DNA of 32,271 nucleotides from Flavobacteriaceae bacterium (GTDB taxonomy: Bacteria; Bacteroidota; Bacteroidia; Flavobacteriales; Flavobacteriaceae). Below, in pieces: positions 23,729 through 31,810 of this stretch. How positions within the stretch are numbered: position 1 is the stretch's first letter; every line of letters starts with the position of its first letter. Both the position numbers and the translations under genes were made by a program. The stretch spans positions 1 to 32,271 of the forward strand of contig JANTFW010000016.1 in assembly GCA_024763245.1 (NCBI GenBank), in the 5' to 3' direction. A model generated the notes under the pieces. That model was not told the origin of the DNA. It made no database searches and was given only the letters and a program-made list of their open reading frames with translations.

Positions 23729-25324
23729 ATGTTCAAACCATTTTTTTTTCTTTTGGTAAGCCTTTTTGTGTATTCTTCTTGTGCCAGAGTAGGGCGTCCT
23801 ACCGGAGGTGAAAGAGATCGCAAACCACCCATCACACTCAGTGCAACCCCCGATTTTAATACGGTAAACTTTCAATCAGATAAAATTAAAATTCAATTTG
23901 ATGAGTATATTAAGTTTAAAGACCTGAACAAACAACTGATTGTTTCACCTCCCCTAAAATATCCCCTTGACATAACACCTCTTGGTACCGCAAGCAAATA
24001 TATTTTGCTAAAAATAAAAGATACTCTCCAAAAAAAAACCACATACACCATTAATTTTGGGAATGCTATTGTAGATAATTCAGAAGGAAATATATTAAAA
24101 CAATTTAAATATGTATTTTCTACGGGAACTTTTATTGACTCACTACAAGTTTCAGGTACTGTAAAAGATGCCTTTAAGAAAAAAGTTGAATCGACTATCT
24201 CCATTCTTCTTTATGCTATTGATAGTACTTATAGAGACTCTATTATCTATAAGAAAAAACCTAATTATATCACTAATATTCTTGATACTACAGCTTTTTC
24301 TATCACAAACATTAAAGAGGGAAAATACCTATTGATTGCCCTGCAAGATGCGAGTAGCAATATGCATTATGATCAAAAAGAAGATAAAATAGCTTTCTTA
24401 GATTCAGGTATCCGGTTACCCTCAGATTCCAGTTACAACTTACGCTTATTTAAAGAGAAACCGATATTTAAACTTAAAAAACCGGAAGAAATTAGCAAAA
24501 ATCATAGTATAATAGGCTTTGAAGGAGATTTTTTAGAAACAAGTGTAGTAGCAGTTTCAGACAAAAAACAAACACCGGTTCCTTTTTTTAGTTACAGAGA
24601 TCGGCTCACCGATAGTATTCATATATGGTATAAAGATGTAAAAACCGATACCTTAATTTTTAATTTAAAGACACAAGATTCGCTTCAATCCTTTTTTGTA
24701 CGGCATCGTGCTAAGGAAGTAGATAGTTTGCAATTGGTCCGAAGTAGTAGGCAAACCCTTCCTTTACGGGACTCTTTATTTGTTTTATCTAATATTCCTA
24801 TCGAAAAAATCGACAAGAAATACATTACATTCATTGATAAAGACTCTACATCAATACCTTTCCAGATAAGTAAAAGTCCTTTACAAGATAAATTCCAAAT
24901 CGTTTTTAAGAAACAATACAGTACCAATTATTACTTGAATCTATATCCTAAAGCGGTCACCGATTTTTTAGGACATGTGAATGATACCCTTTCTATTTCT
25001 TTTAACACCAAAAAACCAGAGGACTACGGTGAAATTAATTTAAAACTAAAACGTCAAGAAAACACACCGGTTATTTTAGAATTATTTACTGATAAAGGAG
25101 TACTGGTTTCTAGAGATTACGTAGAACAGGATAAAACATTAAAATATACATTACTTACACCCTCCAAATATTACTTTAGAGCTATTCTTGATACCAACAG
25201 AAACAAAAAATGGGATTCTGGAAATTTCTTAAAAAGAAGGCAACCTGAAAAGGTAATCTATTATGCAAAAGAAATTGAAGTACGAGCAAATTGGGTTATT
25301 TCAGAAGAATTTATTGTTAAATAG
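23729..25324 (+). CDS. Ig-like domain lipoprotein (SbsA/Big_5 type)
   Basis: A 531-residue lipoprotein; signal peptide to the lipobox YSSC (Cys18). The mature start RVGRPTGGERDRKPP is a pattern I recall for this Bacteroidota family. An Ig-like domain of the SbsA type follows at about 35-130 (VNFQSDKIKIQFDEYIKF, INFGNAIVDNSEGN), and the rest is beta-rich, with a final part about 440-531 containing ILDTNRNKKWDSGNFLKRRQPEKV. Probably on the outer membrane; function unknown. 83 bases after ComF; a short AAAAATTG/CAATTTTT stem (within 23692-23724) lies in the gap. Confidence 0.85.
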   Translation: MFKPFFFLLVSLFVYSSCARVGRPTGGERDRKPPITLSATPDFNTVNFQSDKIKIQFDEYIKFKDLNKQLIVSPPLKYPLDITPLGTASKYILLKIKDTLQKKTTYTINFGNAIVDNSEGNILKQFKYVFSTGTFIDSLQVSGTVKDAFKKKVESTISILLYAIDSTYRDSIIYKKKPNYITNILDTTAFSITNIKEGKYLLIALQDASSNMHYDQKEDKIAFLDSGIRLPSDSSYNLRLFKEKPIFKLKKPEEISKNHSIIGFEGDFLETSVVAVSDKKQTPVPFFSYRDRLTDSIHIWYKDVKTDTLIFNLKTQDSLQSFFVRHRAKEVDSLQLVRSSRQTLPLRDSLFVLSNIPIEKIDKKYITFIDKDSTSIPFQISKSPLQDKFQIVFKKQYSTNYYLNLYPKAVTDFLGHVNDTLSISFNTKKPEDYGEINLKLKRQENTPVILELFTDKGVLVSRDYVEQDKTLKYTLLTPSKYYFRAILDTNRNKKWDSGNFLKRRQPEKVIYYAKEIEVRANWVISEEFIVK

Positions 25325-25346
25325 CAGGTTATATAAAAAAAAACTA

Positions 25347-25354
25347 TATTTTTG
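25347..25354 (+). promoter_or_regulatory. -7 box of the beta-barrel protein gene
   Basis: TATTTTTG fits TAnnTTTG, 19 bases before the ATG at 25374, after the stop of the Ig-like lipoprotein. No clear -33 element. Confidence 0.4.
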
Positions 25355-25373
25355 TGATTGAAATACAATCAAA

Positions 25374-26150
25374 ATGCGATTTAAAATCTTATTACTTTCG
25401 GCCTTATTCAGTGTGAATTTTCATTCTTTTTCACAAAATAGTCTTCAACTTGAAAATAGTTTTGAAGCAGGAATTCATTTAGGAGTAGCCTCCTTCCAAA
25501 CCGATTACGGTGAACGAGGAGACTTTAAAAGTGGTGTAACAGGGAATATCGGTTTTGCTATAGGTGCTGCCTTTTATATGAATTTTTTTAGCAGACAATA
25601 TGAGTGGAATGCCAAGTCAGATTGGTTGGCCGACCATATTAAACTAAAAGGAGAATTTTCATATTTACGTGCTGATTTAGAACATTTTATTGAAGGAGAC
25701 TCCCCTACAGCCATACAACTCCAAGCTATGCATGGTAGTAGTTCTGTTGTAAATTTAGGGGCTATTGTAGAATATCATTTTTTGAATTTAACGTCTTTTG
25801 GTTCTAGTTATGGAAATACATATTCACCCTTTGTGGGGCTTGGTGCTATGATGAATTTTAGCAAACCTACCTTTGAGTCTTCTTTGGGAGACTATCTGAC
25901 AGATCCCAGTATATTACCCCTTAAATATCGTAGTAATGCAATATATACTGATCCGGAAACTGTCTTTTCGGTACTAATGGCTGTGGGAACAAGAATTAAT
26001 GTGGGTAGAACTTCGGATATTGTTATAGACTCTAGATGGCAATATTTTACCAGTAATAAAATTGACGGTCTAGATCCTAAAGATGACGCCAATAAATATA
26101 ATGATTGGATGTATTACCTAAGCATAGGGTATGTCTTTTATCTGAACTAG
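25374..26150 (+). CDS. Outer-membrane beta-barrel protein
   Basis: A 258-residue protein with a signal peptide (about 1-20, ending HSFSQ) and alternating amphipathic beta-strands to an aromatic C-terminus (MYYLSIGYVFYLN), as for outer-membrane barrels. The segment DYGERGDFKSGVTGNIGFAIGAAFYMNFF (about 45-73) is characteristic; I think this is the THC0290_0291 family, without known function. It converges on the PLP-enzyme gene with only 17 bases between stops. Confidence 0.82.
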   Translation: MRFKILLLSALFSVNFHSFSQNSLQLENSFEAGIHLGVASFQTDYGERGDFKSGVTGNIGFAIGAAFYMNFFSRQYEWNAKSDWLADHIKLKGEFSYLRADLEHFIEGDSPTAIQLQAMHGSSSVVNLGAIVEYHFLNLTSFGSSYGNTYSPFVGLGAMMNFSKPTFESSLGDYLTDPSILPLKYRSNAIYTDPETVFSVLMAVGTRINVGRTSDIVIDSRWQYFTSNKIDGLDPKDDANKYNDWMYYLSIGYVFYLN

Positions 26151-26167
26151 ATTGGTGGCCTCTATCT

Positions 26168-27310
26168 TTATTTTTTAAGTGCCTGCTCTAAATCTTCCAA
26201 TAAATCATTTGGGTCTTCTATACCTACACTTAAACGTATCAAAGAATCGGTAACACCTGTTTTTTCACGTTCTTCTTTGGGTATAGATGCGTGAGTCATT
26301 GTAGCCGGATGACCACAAAGGGATTCCACTCCTCCCAAGGATTCTGCTAGTGTAAAAAGCTTTAAATTTTCTACAATTTTAATAGCATCTCCCTTAGTAT
26401 TTCCTCGAGTACTAAAGGAAACCATACCCCCAAAATCACGCATTTGTTTTTTTGCAATACTGTGGTTAGGATGTGATTCAAATCCCGGCCAGAAGACTTT
26501 GTCAACTTTAGGATGTTTGGCTAAAAAACGGGCAATAATAGCACCATTCTCACAATGCCTTTGCATACGTACATGTAAAGTTTTAAGACCGCGAAGCACC
26601 AAAAAACTGTCCATAGGGCCACAAACAGCCCCACTGGCATTTTGAATAAAGTACAACTGATCAGCCAAGGCTTTATCATTGACTACTAAAGCACCCATAA
26701 CCACATCAGAATGGCCCCCAAGATATTTTGTGGCGGAATGCATTACAATATCTGCCCCAAGATTTAAGGGTTGCTGTAAATAAGGGGTCGCAAAAGTGTT
26801 ATCCACAGCTACCCTTATCTGGTTTTTTTTGGCTATTTGAACTACTGCTTCTATATCGATGATATTAAGCATGGGGTTAGTGGGTGTTTCAACCCAAATT
26901 AATTTTGTGTTTGAATTGATAAGATGCTCTATATTTTCAATAACATTCAGTCCAGTAAAATGAAAAACAATACCAAATCTTTTAAAAATCTGAGTAAATA
27001 ATCTGTAAGTCCCTCCATATAAATCATTTGTAGCAATAACCTCATCACCGGGTTTTAAAAGCTTAATTACCGCATCAATAGCGGCTAAACCGGAACCAAA
27101 GGCCAGTCCGTACGTGCCATTTTCTATACTGGAAAAAGCATTTTCTAAAGCTTGACGAGTAGGGTTTCCTGTACGAGAGTATTCAAAACCCTTGTGGTCT
27201 CCGGGACTTTTTTGTGCATACGTTGAGGTTTGATATATAGGAGGCATGACAGCACCGGTACTTGGATCATGGTGTTGATTCCCATGAATTACTTTTGTAT
27301 TAAATCGCAT
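26168..27310 (-). CDS. Trans-sulfuration PLP enzyme (cystathionine gamma-synthase or gamma-lyase)
   Basis: A 380-residue Cys/Met-metabolism PLP enzyme. Family features: YSRTGNPTR (44-52), GSGLAAIDA (72-80), AVDNTFATPYLQQPL (168-182) with Asp170 at the PLP nitrogen, the PLP lysine Lys195 in HSATKYLGGH, and ESLCGHPATMTHASIP near the C-terminus. Members interconvert homoserine esters, cysteine, cystathionine and homocysteine. Whether this one is a synthase (metB) or a lyase cannot be decided from the sequence alone. It has a good promoter and stands alone. Confidence 0.9.
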   Translation of the reverse strand: MRFNTKVIHGNQHHDPSTGAVMPPIYQTSTYAQKSPGDHKGFEYSRTGNPTRQALENAFSSIENGTYGLAFGSGLAAIDAVIKLLKPGDEVIATNDLYGGTYRLFTQIFKRFGIVFHFTGLNVIENIEHLINSNTKLIWVETPTNPMLNIIDIEAVVQIAKKNQIRVAVDNTFATPYLQQPLNLGADIVMHSATKYLGGHSDVVMGALVVNDKALADQLYFIQNASGAVCGPMDSFLVLRGLKTLHVRMQRHCENGAIIARFLAKHPKVDKVFWPGFESHPNHSIAKKQMRDFGGMVSFSTRGNTKGDAIKIVENLKLFTLAESLGGVESLCGHPATMTHASIPKEEREKTGVTDSLIRLSVGIEDPNDLLEDLEQALKK

Positions 27311-27338
27311 TGTTAGCTATTATTGATGATTCAAGAAG

Positions 27339-27370
27339 CAAATGTAAGTAATCTAGTATTGCTTCCCAAA
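27339..27370 (-). promoter_or_regulatory. Promoter of the PLP-enzyme gene
   Basis: On the minus strand TTTG (27367-27370) and TACATTTG (27339-27346) are separated by 20 bases, an excellent Bacteroidota -33/-7 pair, 28 bases before the ATG at 27310. Confidence 0.75.
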
Positions 27371-27397
27371 TCTATACGAAACATCCTCTAATTATTG

Positions 27398-27405
27398 TAT
27401 TTTTG
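27398..27405 (+). promoter_or_regulatory. -7 box of the ArsC-like gene
   Basis: TATTTTTG fits TAnnTTTG, 27 bases before the ATG at 27433; divergent from the PLP-enzyme promoter. Confidence 0.45.
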
Positions 27406-27432
27406 CAATGCAAATCAAGATCACAACTATAG

Positions 27433-27795
27433 ATGAATAAAATTTATTATCTAAAAACCTGCGACACCTGTCAACGTATTTTAAAACAGCTTCCATTACA
27501 AAATTTTGAATTACAAGACATTAAATCAAACCCCATTACCGTTATGCAATTAGACAGCATGCAACAGTTAGCCGGAAGTTACGAAGCCTTATTTAGCAGA
27601 AGAGCAAAAAAGTATCATCAGATGGGGTTAAAAAACCAATCCTTAACCGAACAAGATTACAGAAGATTATTACTGGATGAATATACATTTCTAAAACGAC
27701 CGGTGGTGTTATTAGGAACTGAAATATTTGTAGGAAGCAGTAAAAAAAATGTTCAAAACTTGTTGGATGCTGTTCAAAAAACTAGGACAAAATGA
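27433..27795 (+). CDS. ArsC/Spx family thioredoxin-fold protein
   Basis: A 120-residue protein with a thioredoxin-like fold: YYLKTCDTCQRIL gives a C10-x2-C13 pair, and LKRPVVLLGTEIFVGSSKKNV (about 87-107) is the family's C-terminal motif. Such proteins are annotated as arsenate reductases or Spx-like regulators. The usual second-half arginine pattern of classical ArsC and an arsenic resistance neighbourhood are missing, so a stress-related or unknown redox role is more probable. Its stop overlaps the start of the next gene by four bases. Confidence 0.85.
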   Translation: MNKIYYLKTCDTCQRILKQLPLQNFELQDIKSNPITVMQLDSMQQLAGSYEALFSRRAKKYHQMGLKNQSLTEQDYRRLLLDEYTFLKRPVVLLGTEIFVGSSKKNVQNLLDAVQKTRTK

Positions 27796-28031
27796 AAACG
27801 TTTCTAAGAATACTACTGATTCTGTTAGGGATTAATTTTATAGTGGGGTTTTATCTGCAAAGCAAAGGTATTGCCATAGCGCCCAAAATCATTGGATTAG
27901 GAGTGTTAGTTTTTGCATTGGTGTTACTTCCCTCTTTCCTATACCACCGCTATCGTAATAAGAATATTAAAGACTATACTTTGGATAAAGAAAAGATTAA
28001 TCAGATATTTGATAATCTACGAGATTTGTAA
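27792..28031 (+). CDS. Small two-helix membrane protein
   Basis: A 79-residue protein: hydrophobic segments at about 5-25 and 32-52, then a polar tail (YRNKNIKDYTLDKEKINQIFDNLRDL). It starts with ATGA overlapping the ArsC-like gene and ends exactly against the stop of the opposing gene (no base between 28031 and 28032). Likely a real gene because of the coupling and membrane pattern; the function is unknown. Confidence 0.75.
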   Translation: MKTFLRILLILLGINFIVGFYLQSKGIAIAPKIIGLGVLVFALVLLPSFLYHRYRNKNIKDYTLDKEKINQIFDNLRDL

Positions 28032-28781
28032 TTATAGAAATTTACGTTCTATCAACAACATAAAGCGTTCTTCATATTCCGACTTGGCGGACCAATTGTA
28101 TTCCGGTTTTACCATAGTAGTAATAAATTGCTCTGCTTGATCTTTACTATTAAACGAATTTAATTGTGAAAGCACACGATTAAAATCTGTTTGACTTCCA
28201 TTAAAAAGATGCTTGACAAAAGCAATACGGTCATTTAAACCAATTTGAATCTGAGCTTGTGAAAGTTTGTCGTTTAGCGATTTTTTTGTAATTTCAATCT
28301 TCTCAGCTTTTTCAAATAAATCAGCAGCATAGTCGGCAGCGATGGCATCCTTAAATTCCTCTTCTAAATCCTGAGTCGGCATCGTAATTGTTTCTTCGGG
28401 TTCTTTAACTTTGGGGTCTTCAACTTGAGGTTCTTCGACTTTAATATCTTCATCACGTAGAGTTTGTTTTGCAGGAGTGGTATCTAGATCTAAAACTGTA
28501 TCAGATTCAAATTGAGGTGCACTATCCATAATTTGTTTAATACGTTCTTGCACACTAAGCTCTTGTTCTTCCATTACAGGTTTATCAACAGTTGCAACCG
28601 GTTTAGGAGTACTCGTTTCTTTTGGGTTGTTTTCTACTAAACTATCTTGGTAGTGTAATACGATTGCTTTTTCATACAGTATTCTCGCTTTATCCAGTAA
28701 TTCTTTACTGTTAGTCTGATCAGAAGTACTGCTAATTTGATGAGCCAGTTTACGAATTGATTGTTTAGAGATATTGTGCAT
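28032..28781 (-). CDS. Acidic hypothetical protein
   Basis: A 249-residue soluble protein without signal or membrane segment. The N-terminal part is helical (about 1-50), the middle is a Glu/Pro/Val-rich low-complexity linker with repeated EEPQ-VEDP-KVKEP units (about 110-140), and the C-terminal 90 residues (about 160-249: IQIGLNDRIAFVKHLFNG, TDFNRVLSQLNSFNS, YNWSAKSEYEERFMLLIERKF) look like a conserved helical domain. I recall similar C-termini in flavobacterial hypothetical proteins next to tdk, without function. Divergent from tdk. Confidence 0.8.
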   Translation of the reverse strand: MHNISKQSIRKLAHQISSTSDQTNSKELLDKARILYEKAIVLHYQDSLVENNPKETSTPKPVATVDKPVMEEQELSVQERIKQIMDSAPQFESDTVLDLDTTPAKQTLRDEDIKVEEPQVEDPKVKEPEETITMPTQDLEEEFKDAIAADYAADLFEKAEKIEITKKSLNDKLSQAQIQIGLNDRIAFVKHLFNGSQTDFNRVLSQLNSFNSKDQAEQFITTMVKPEYNWSAKSEYEERFMLLIERKFL

Positions 28782-28821
28782 AAGTTACCTTAATTAAATA
28801 AATTTACAAAGGATATTTTTT

Positions 28822-28829
28822 TACTTTTG
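28822..28829 (+). promoter_or_regulatory. -7 box of tdk-alr
   Basis: TACTTTTG, exact match to TAnnTTTG, 53 bases before the tdk ATG. No clear -33 element. Confidence 0.5.
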
Positions 28830-28882
28830 TAAAGATAGTAAAATGGTATATATCTGATACCTGAAATTAAAAAAAGTATAAC

Positions 28883-29485
28883 ATGTTTCTTGAAAACACG
28901 GTAAATCAAAGTGAGCAATTCGGTTGGATTGAGGTAATTTGCGGCTCAATGTTTTCGGGTAAAACCGAAGAATTGATAAGGCGTTTAAAACGCGCTACTT
29001 TTGCCAAACAAAAAGTTGAAATTTTTAAACCGGCTGTTGATACCCGATATGACGAGGATAATGTGGTCTCACATGATGCTAATGAAATTAGGTCTACGGC
29101 CGTACCTTCGGCTGAGAATATTCGCTTGCTCACCAGCGATGTGGACGTAGTAGGTATTGATGAGGCACAGTTTTTTGACGATGAAATTGTCGCTGTTTGC
29201 AATGATTTAGCCAACCGGGGTATACGTGTTGTGGTTGCCGGTCTTGATATGGATTTTCAAGGCAATCCTTTTGGCCCTATGCCGGCATTAATGGCCACTG
29301 CAGAGTATGTAACCAAGGTACATGCCGTTTGTACACGAACCGGCAACTTAGCCCATTACAGTCATCGTACCTCAGCTAGTAAAGATTTGGTAGTATTGGG
29401 TGAAACAGATGTATACGAACCTTTGAGTAGAGCTGCTTATTATAAAGCGATGCAGCAAACTAATGAAAAAGAGCAAACAGAATAA
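28883..29485 (+). CDS. tdk: Thymidine kinase, TK1-like
   Basis: A 200-residue enzyme that phosphorylates thymidine in the salvage pathway. P-loop GSMFSGKT (21-28), catalytic Glu94 in GIDEAQFF (91-98), and the [15 protein letters not shown] segment (119-133). The zinc site of the TK1 family is mostly lost: of the usual two Cys pairs only Cys150 remains (CTRTG), with Thr153, Ser182 and Ala185 at the other places. From memory this is common in Bacteroidota. The downstream alr starts seven bases after the stop, so the two form an operon. Confidence 0.95.
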   Translation: MFLENTVNQSEQFGWIEVICGSMFSGKTEELIRRLKRATFAKQKVEIFKPAVDTRYDEDNVVSHDANEIRSTAVPSAENIRLLTSDVDVVGIDEAQFFDDEIVAVCNDLANRGIRVVVAGLDMDFQGNPFGPMPALMATAEYVTKVHAVCTRTGNLAHYSHRTSASKDLVVLGETDVYEPLSRAAYYKAMQQTNEKEQTE

Positions 29486-29491
29486 CGAAAT

Positions 29492-30592
29492 ATGGATGTG
29501 CTAAAAAACACCTATTTACAAATTAATCTAGATGCCTTAGTTGCCAATTATCATTTTTTTAAAAAACAAATCGGTAAAAGCACAAAGGTGATGGCTGTTG
29601 TTAAAGCCTTTGCTTATGGGCATGAAGCTGTTTCTATTGCGAAAAAACTTGAAAAAGAAGGCGTGGCCTATTTTGCCGTTGCCTTTACCTCAGAAGGTAT
29701 TCATTTACGAAAGGCCGGTATAAAAACCCCTATATTAATCTTACACCCACAACCTTTAGAAGTGTTAGATTGTATTCAGTATAAGCTGGAGCCTACTATT
29801 TACAGTTTTAGAGTTTTACAATCTTTTAAAGAGCATACCCATCAAGCCTTACCGGTTCATCTAAAATTTAATACCGGATTAAACCGCTTAGGTTTCGCAA
29901 AGAAAGATATTGACGCAGTACAAAGCGGATTGTCTGAAAACCCACATCTACAACTAACTTCTATTTTTTCGCATTTAATTGCCAGTGAAGATCCGGCAGA
30001 AAAAGAACTTACCCAAGGACAGATTAAAGCGTATCAAAACATTATTACAGCGTTTAAAAAGACCTATAAAGAACCCTTTATACAACATCTGGCCAATACA
30101 TCAGGCACCTTAAATTATCCGCAAGCCCGTTTTGATATGGTACGTATAGGCATTGGATTATATGGCTATGCCAATGCTCAAAAATGGACCAATCAATTGC
30201 AAAATGTAGGGAGTTTGTACACCGTAATTTCACAAATACATACTGTAACTAAAGGTGATTCCGTAGGCTATAATCGAGGGTTCATAGCCGCCAAAAAAAC
30301 CGTAACAGCAACCTTACCCATAGGTCATGCCGACGGAATCCCTAGAACCTGGGGCAAAGGAAAGGGGTTTGTGATGATTAACAATCAGATCGCTCCTATA
30401 GTAGGCAATGTATGTATGGATATGATCATGGTAGATGTAAGCGAAATAGATTGTAAAGAAGGTGATCCTGTGATTCTTTTTGATACCCAAACTACAGTAG
30501 AAAAATTAGCATTGGCTACCCAAACGATTTCTTATGAGGTATTAACCGCTATTTCGCAACGTGTACCCCGAATGATTACGACTAACACCTAA
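29492..30592 (+). CDS. alr: Alanine racemase
   Basis: A 366-residue PLP enzyme producing D-alanine for peptidoglycan. The PLP lysine is Lys38 in AVVKAFAYGH (the more usual form is KADAYGHG), and the catalytic tyrosine of the other face is Tyr260 in GDSVGYNRGF. NVCMDMIMVDVS (about 307-318) is also a family signature. Starts seven bases after tdk. Here it is a stand-alone racemase, not a fusion to MurF. Confidence 0.96.
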   Translation: MDVLKNTYLQINLDALVANYHFFKKQIGKSTKVMAVVKAFAYGHEAVSIAKKLEKEGVAYFAVAFTSEGIHLRKAGIKTPILILHPQPLEVLDCIQYKLEPTIYSFRVLQSFKEHTHQALPVHLKFNTGLNRLGFAKKDIDAVQSGLSENPHLQLTSIFSHLIASEDPAEKELTQGQIKAYQNIITAFKKTYKEPFIQHLANTSGTLNYPQARFDMVRIGIGLYGYANAQKWTNQLQNVGSLYTVISQIHTVTKGDSVGYNRGFIAAKKTVTATLPIGHADGIPRTWGKGKGFVMINNQIAPIVGNVCMDMIMVDVSEIDCKEGDPVILFDTQTTVEKLALATQTISYEVLTAISQRVPRMITTNT

Positions 30593-30613
30593 GTGTAATA
30601 CTGAAATTTTTGT

Positions 30614-30621
30614 TACATTTG
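30614..30621 (+). promoter_or_regulatory. -7 box of mscL
   Basis: TACATTTG, exact match to TAnnTTTG, 30 bases before ATG 30652. Because it lies after the upstream in-frame ATG at 30610, it supports the start at 30652. Confidence 0.5.
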
Positions 30622-30651
30622 TACGTATTAATAATTAAAACCCATTTAAAA

Positions 30652-31059
30652 ATGTTAAAAGAATTTAAGAAATTTATTATGGGCGGCAACGTAATTGAGT
30701 TTGCTGTCGCAGTAATTATGGCCGGAGCCATAGGTTTGGTTGTAAAAGGTTTTGTAAGTATGATTGTCATGCCTTTTGTCAGCCACTTTACAGGAGGTGT
30801 TAGTTTTAAGGAATGGAAAATCGTTATGGACGATGCTGTTCTGGATGCCGCCGGAAAAGTGGTAACACCCGAAAACGCCATTATGTATGGCCAGTGGATC
30901 GATACGATTATCAATTTATTAATTGTTGGCTTCGTTATGTTTATGATTGTAAAAATCTATAACAAAATGAAGAAAAAAGAAGAAGAAAAACCGGAAGCTC
31001 CTGCAGGACCTTCTCAAGAAGAATTATTGACAGAAATTAGAGATCTATTAAAAAAATAA
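30652..31059 (+). CDS. mscL: Large-conductance mechanosensitive channel MscL
   Basis: A 135-residue channel that opens under osmotic downshock. The start MLKEFKKFIMGGNVIEFAVAV is the family N-terminus; the first membrane helix is at about 13-42 and the second at about 83-105. The cytoplasmic tail ends with the usual helix EELLTEIRDLLKK. The frame is open upstream to 30610, but those 14 residues are not family-like and precede the promoter box. Own promoter and terminator. Confidence 0.95.
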   Translation: MLKEFKKFIMGGNVIEFAVAVIMAGAIGLVVKGFVSMIVMPFVSHFTGGVSFKEWKIVMDDAVLDAAGKVVTPENAIMYGQWIDTIINLLIVGFVMFMIVKIYNKMKKKEEEKPEAPAGPSQEELLTEIRDLLKK

Positions 31060-31079
31060 TACCTATTTGTTTTTTTTTC

Positions 31080-31114
31080 AAAAGGCTATCCTGATTGGGA
31101 TAGCCTTTTTTTTA
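31080..31114 (+). terminator. Intrinsic terminator of mscL
   Basis: Stem AAAAGGCTATCC with GGGATAGCCTTTT, loop TGATT, followed by T8. It starts about 20 bases after the mscL stop. Confidence 0.92.
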
Positions 31115-31578
31115 ATAAATTTAATAATGATTAGGTATCACACCCGTGCTAATCGCAAAACCACTTTAAGATATTGGAATAGCTTACTTGGTATAATCGA
31201 ATTCTTTCCTTTTGGTATGTCCGATTAGTTTAGTATAATATATTTACTATCCAAAATCAACTTAAATTAATATAGACTTCGCTGTGCGAATACCCCTAAG
31301 ACTTAGCACAGTTTTATAATAAAACAATGCTTATTTTTACTTTTTATTTAAAGCTAAATCTAAAATGAACACTCAAAGGGCTTTAAATATGACAACATAT
31401 TTAAAATATGATAAATCGTTTTAAGGCGCAAAGTGAGGGCACTTCGCACAGCGGGTTTTTTCCCATTCTCATTAGGGCAACTTATAGTGGAATAGGGTCA
31501 GCTATGATTAAGTTTGATGGCCTATATTACATCTTAAATATAAAGATCCATAAAAAATAATACTTAATTATTATAATC
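31115..31578. other. Gene-free structured stretch with inverted repeats
   Basis: About 460 bases without a convincing gene. Structure seen: CGCTGTGCGAA (31280-31290) facing TTCGCACAGCG (31443-31453), an 11-bp perfect inverted repeat 152 bases apart; a local hairpin CTGTGC/GCACAG (31282-31287 with 31306-31311) followed by TTTT; and a second hairpin GCGCAAAGTG/CACTTCGCAC (31426-31435 with 31440-31449, loop AGGG, two mismatches) followed closely by GGG and T6. A GATTAG/CTAATC pair sits near the left edge. This could be a decayed mobile sequence or a non-coding RNA; base composition is not distinctive. Confidence 0.4.
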
Positions 31579-31731
31579 ATGAAGAATTCTAAGATAAAAT
31601 TATTAATAGTAGTTGGAGTTACTATTTTATCGATTGTTGGTACACTTTCAAAAGATTTTATTGAAGCTAAACGAATAGTACGATACCTAGAACCTGAGTT
31701 CGACCTAAGCTTTGCTCACAGTTTCAGATAA
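31579..31731 (+). CDS. Possible 50-residue single-helix protein
   Basis: ATG at 31579 opens a frame of 50 codons. It begins MKNSKIKLLIVVGVTILSI: basic start, then a hydrophobic segment at about 7-23, then a polar tail ending AHSFR. It ends 15 bases before a strong bidirectional terminator, which gives it the shape of a small transcription unit. No family is recognised. It could be chance, as AT-rich DNA easily gives such frames. Confidence 0.4.
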   Translation: MKNSKIKLLIVVGVTILSIVGTLSKDFIEAKRIVRYLEPEFDLSFAHSFR

Positions 31732-31745
31732 TTAGATTCTAAAAT

Positions 31746-31797
31746 AAAATATAGCAGCCGTCTAAAAAGCAATTGTTAGACGGCTGCTATATTTTTA
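31746..31797. terminator. Bidirectional intrinsic terminator before gdhA
   Basis: A perfect 20-bp stem (31746-31765 with 31776-31795) around a 10-base loop, centred on GCAGCCGTC, with A and T runs at the ends. It serves the minus-strand gdhA, whose stop is 14 bases away, and any plus-strand transcript coming from the 50-residue ORF. Confidence 0.9.
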
Positions 31798-31810
31798 AAA
31801 ATAACCCGGA

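Noticed and set aside
27433-27795. Arsenic resistance gene
   Set aside because: The protein is only ArsC-like in fold, and no arsenite pump, ArsR regulator or other resistance gene is near.
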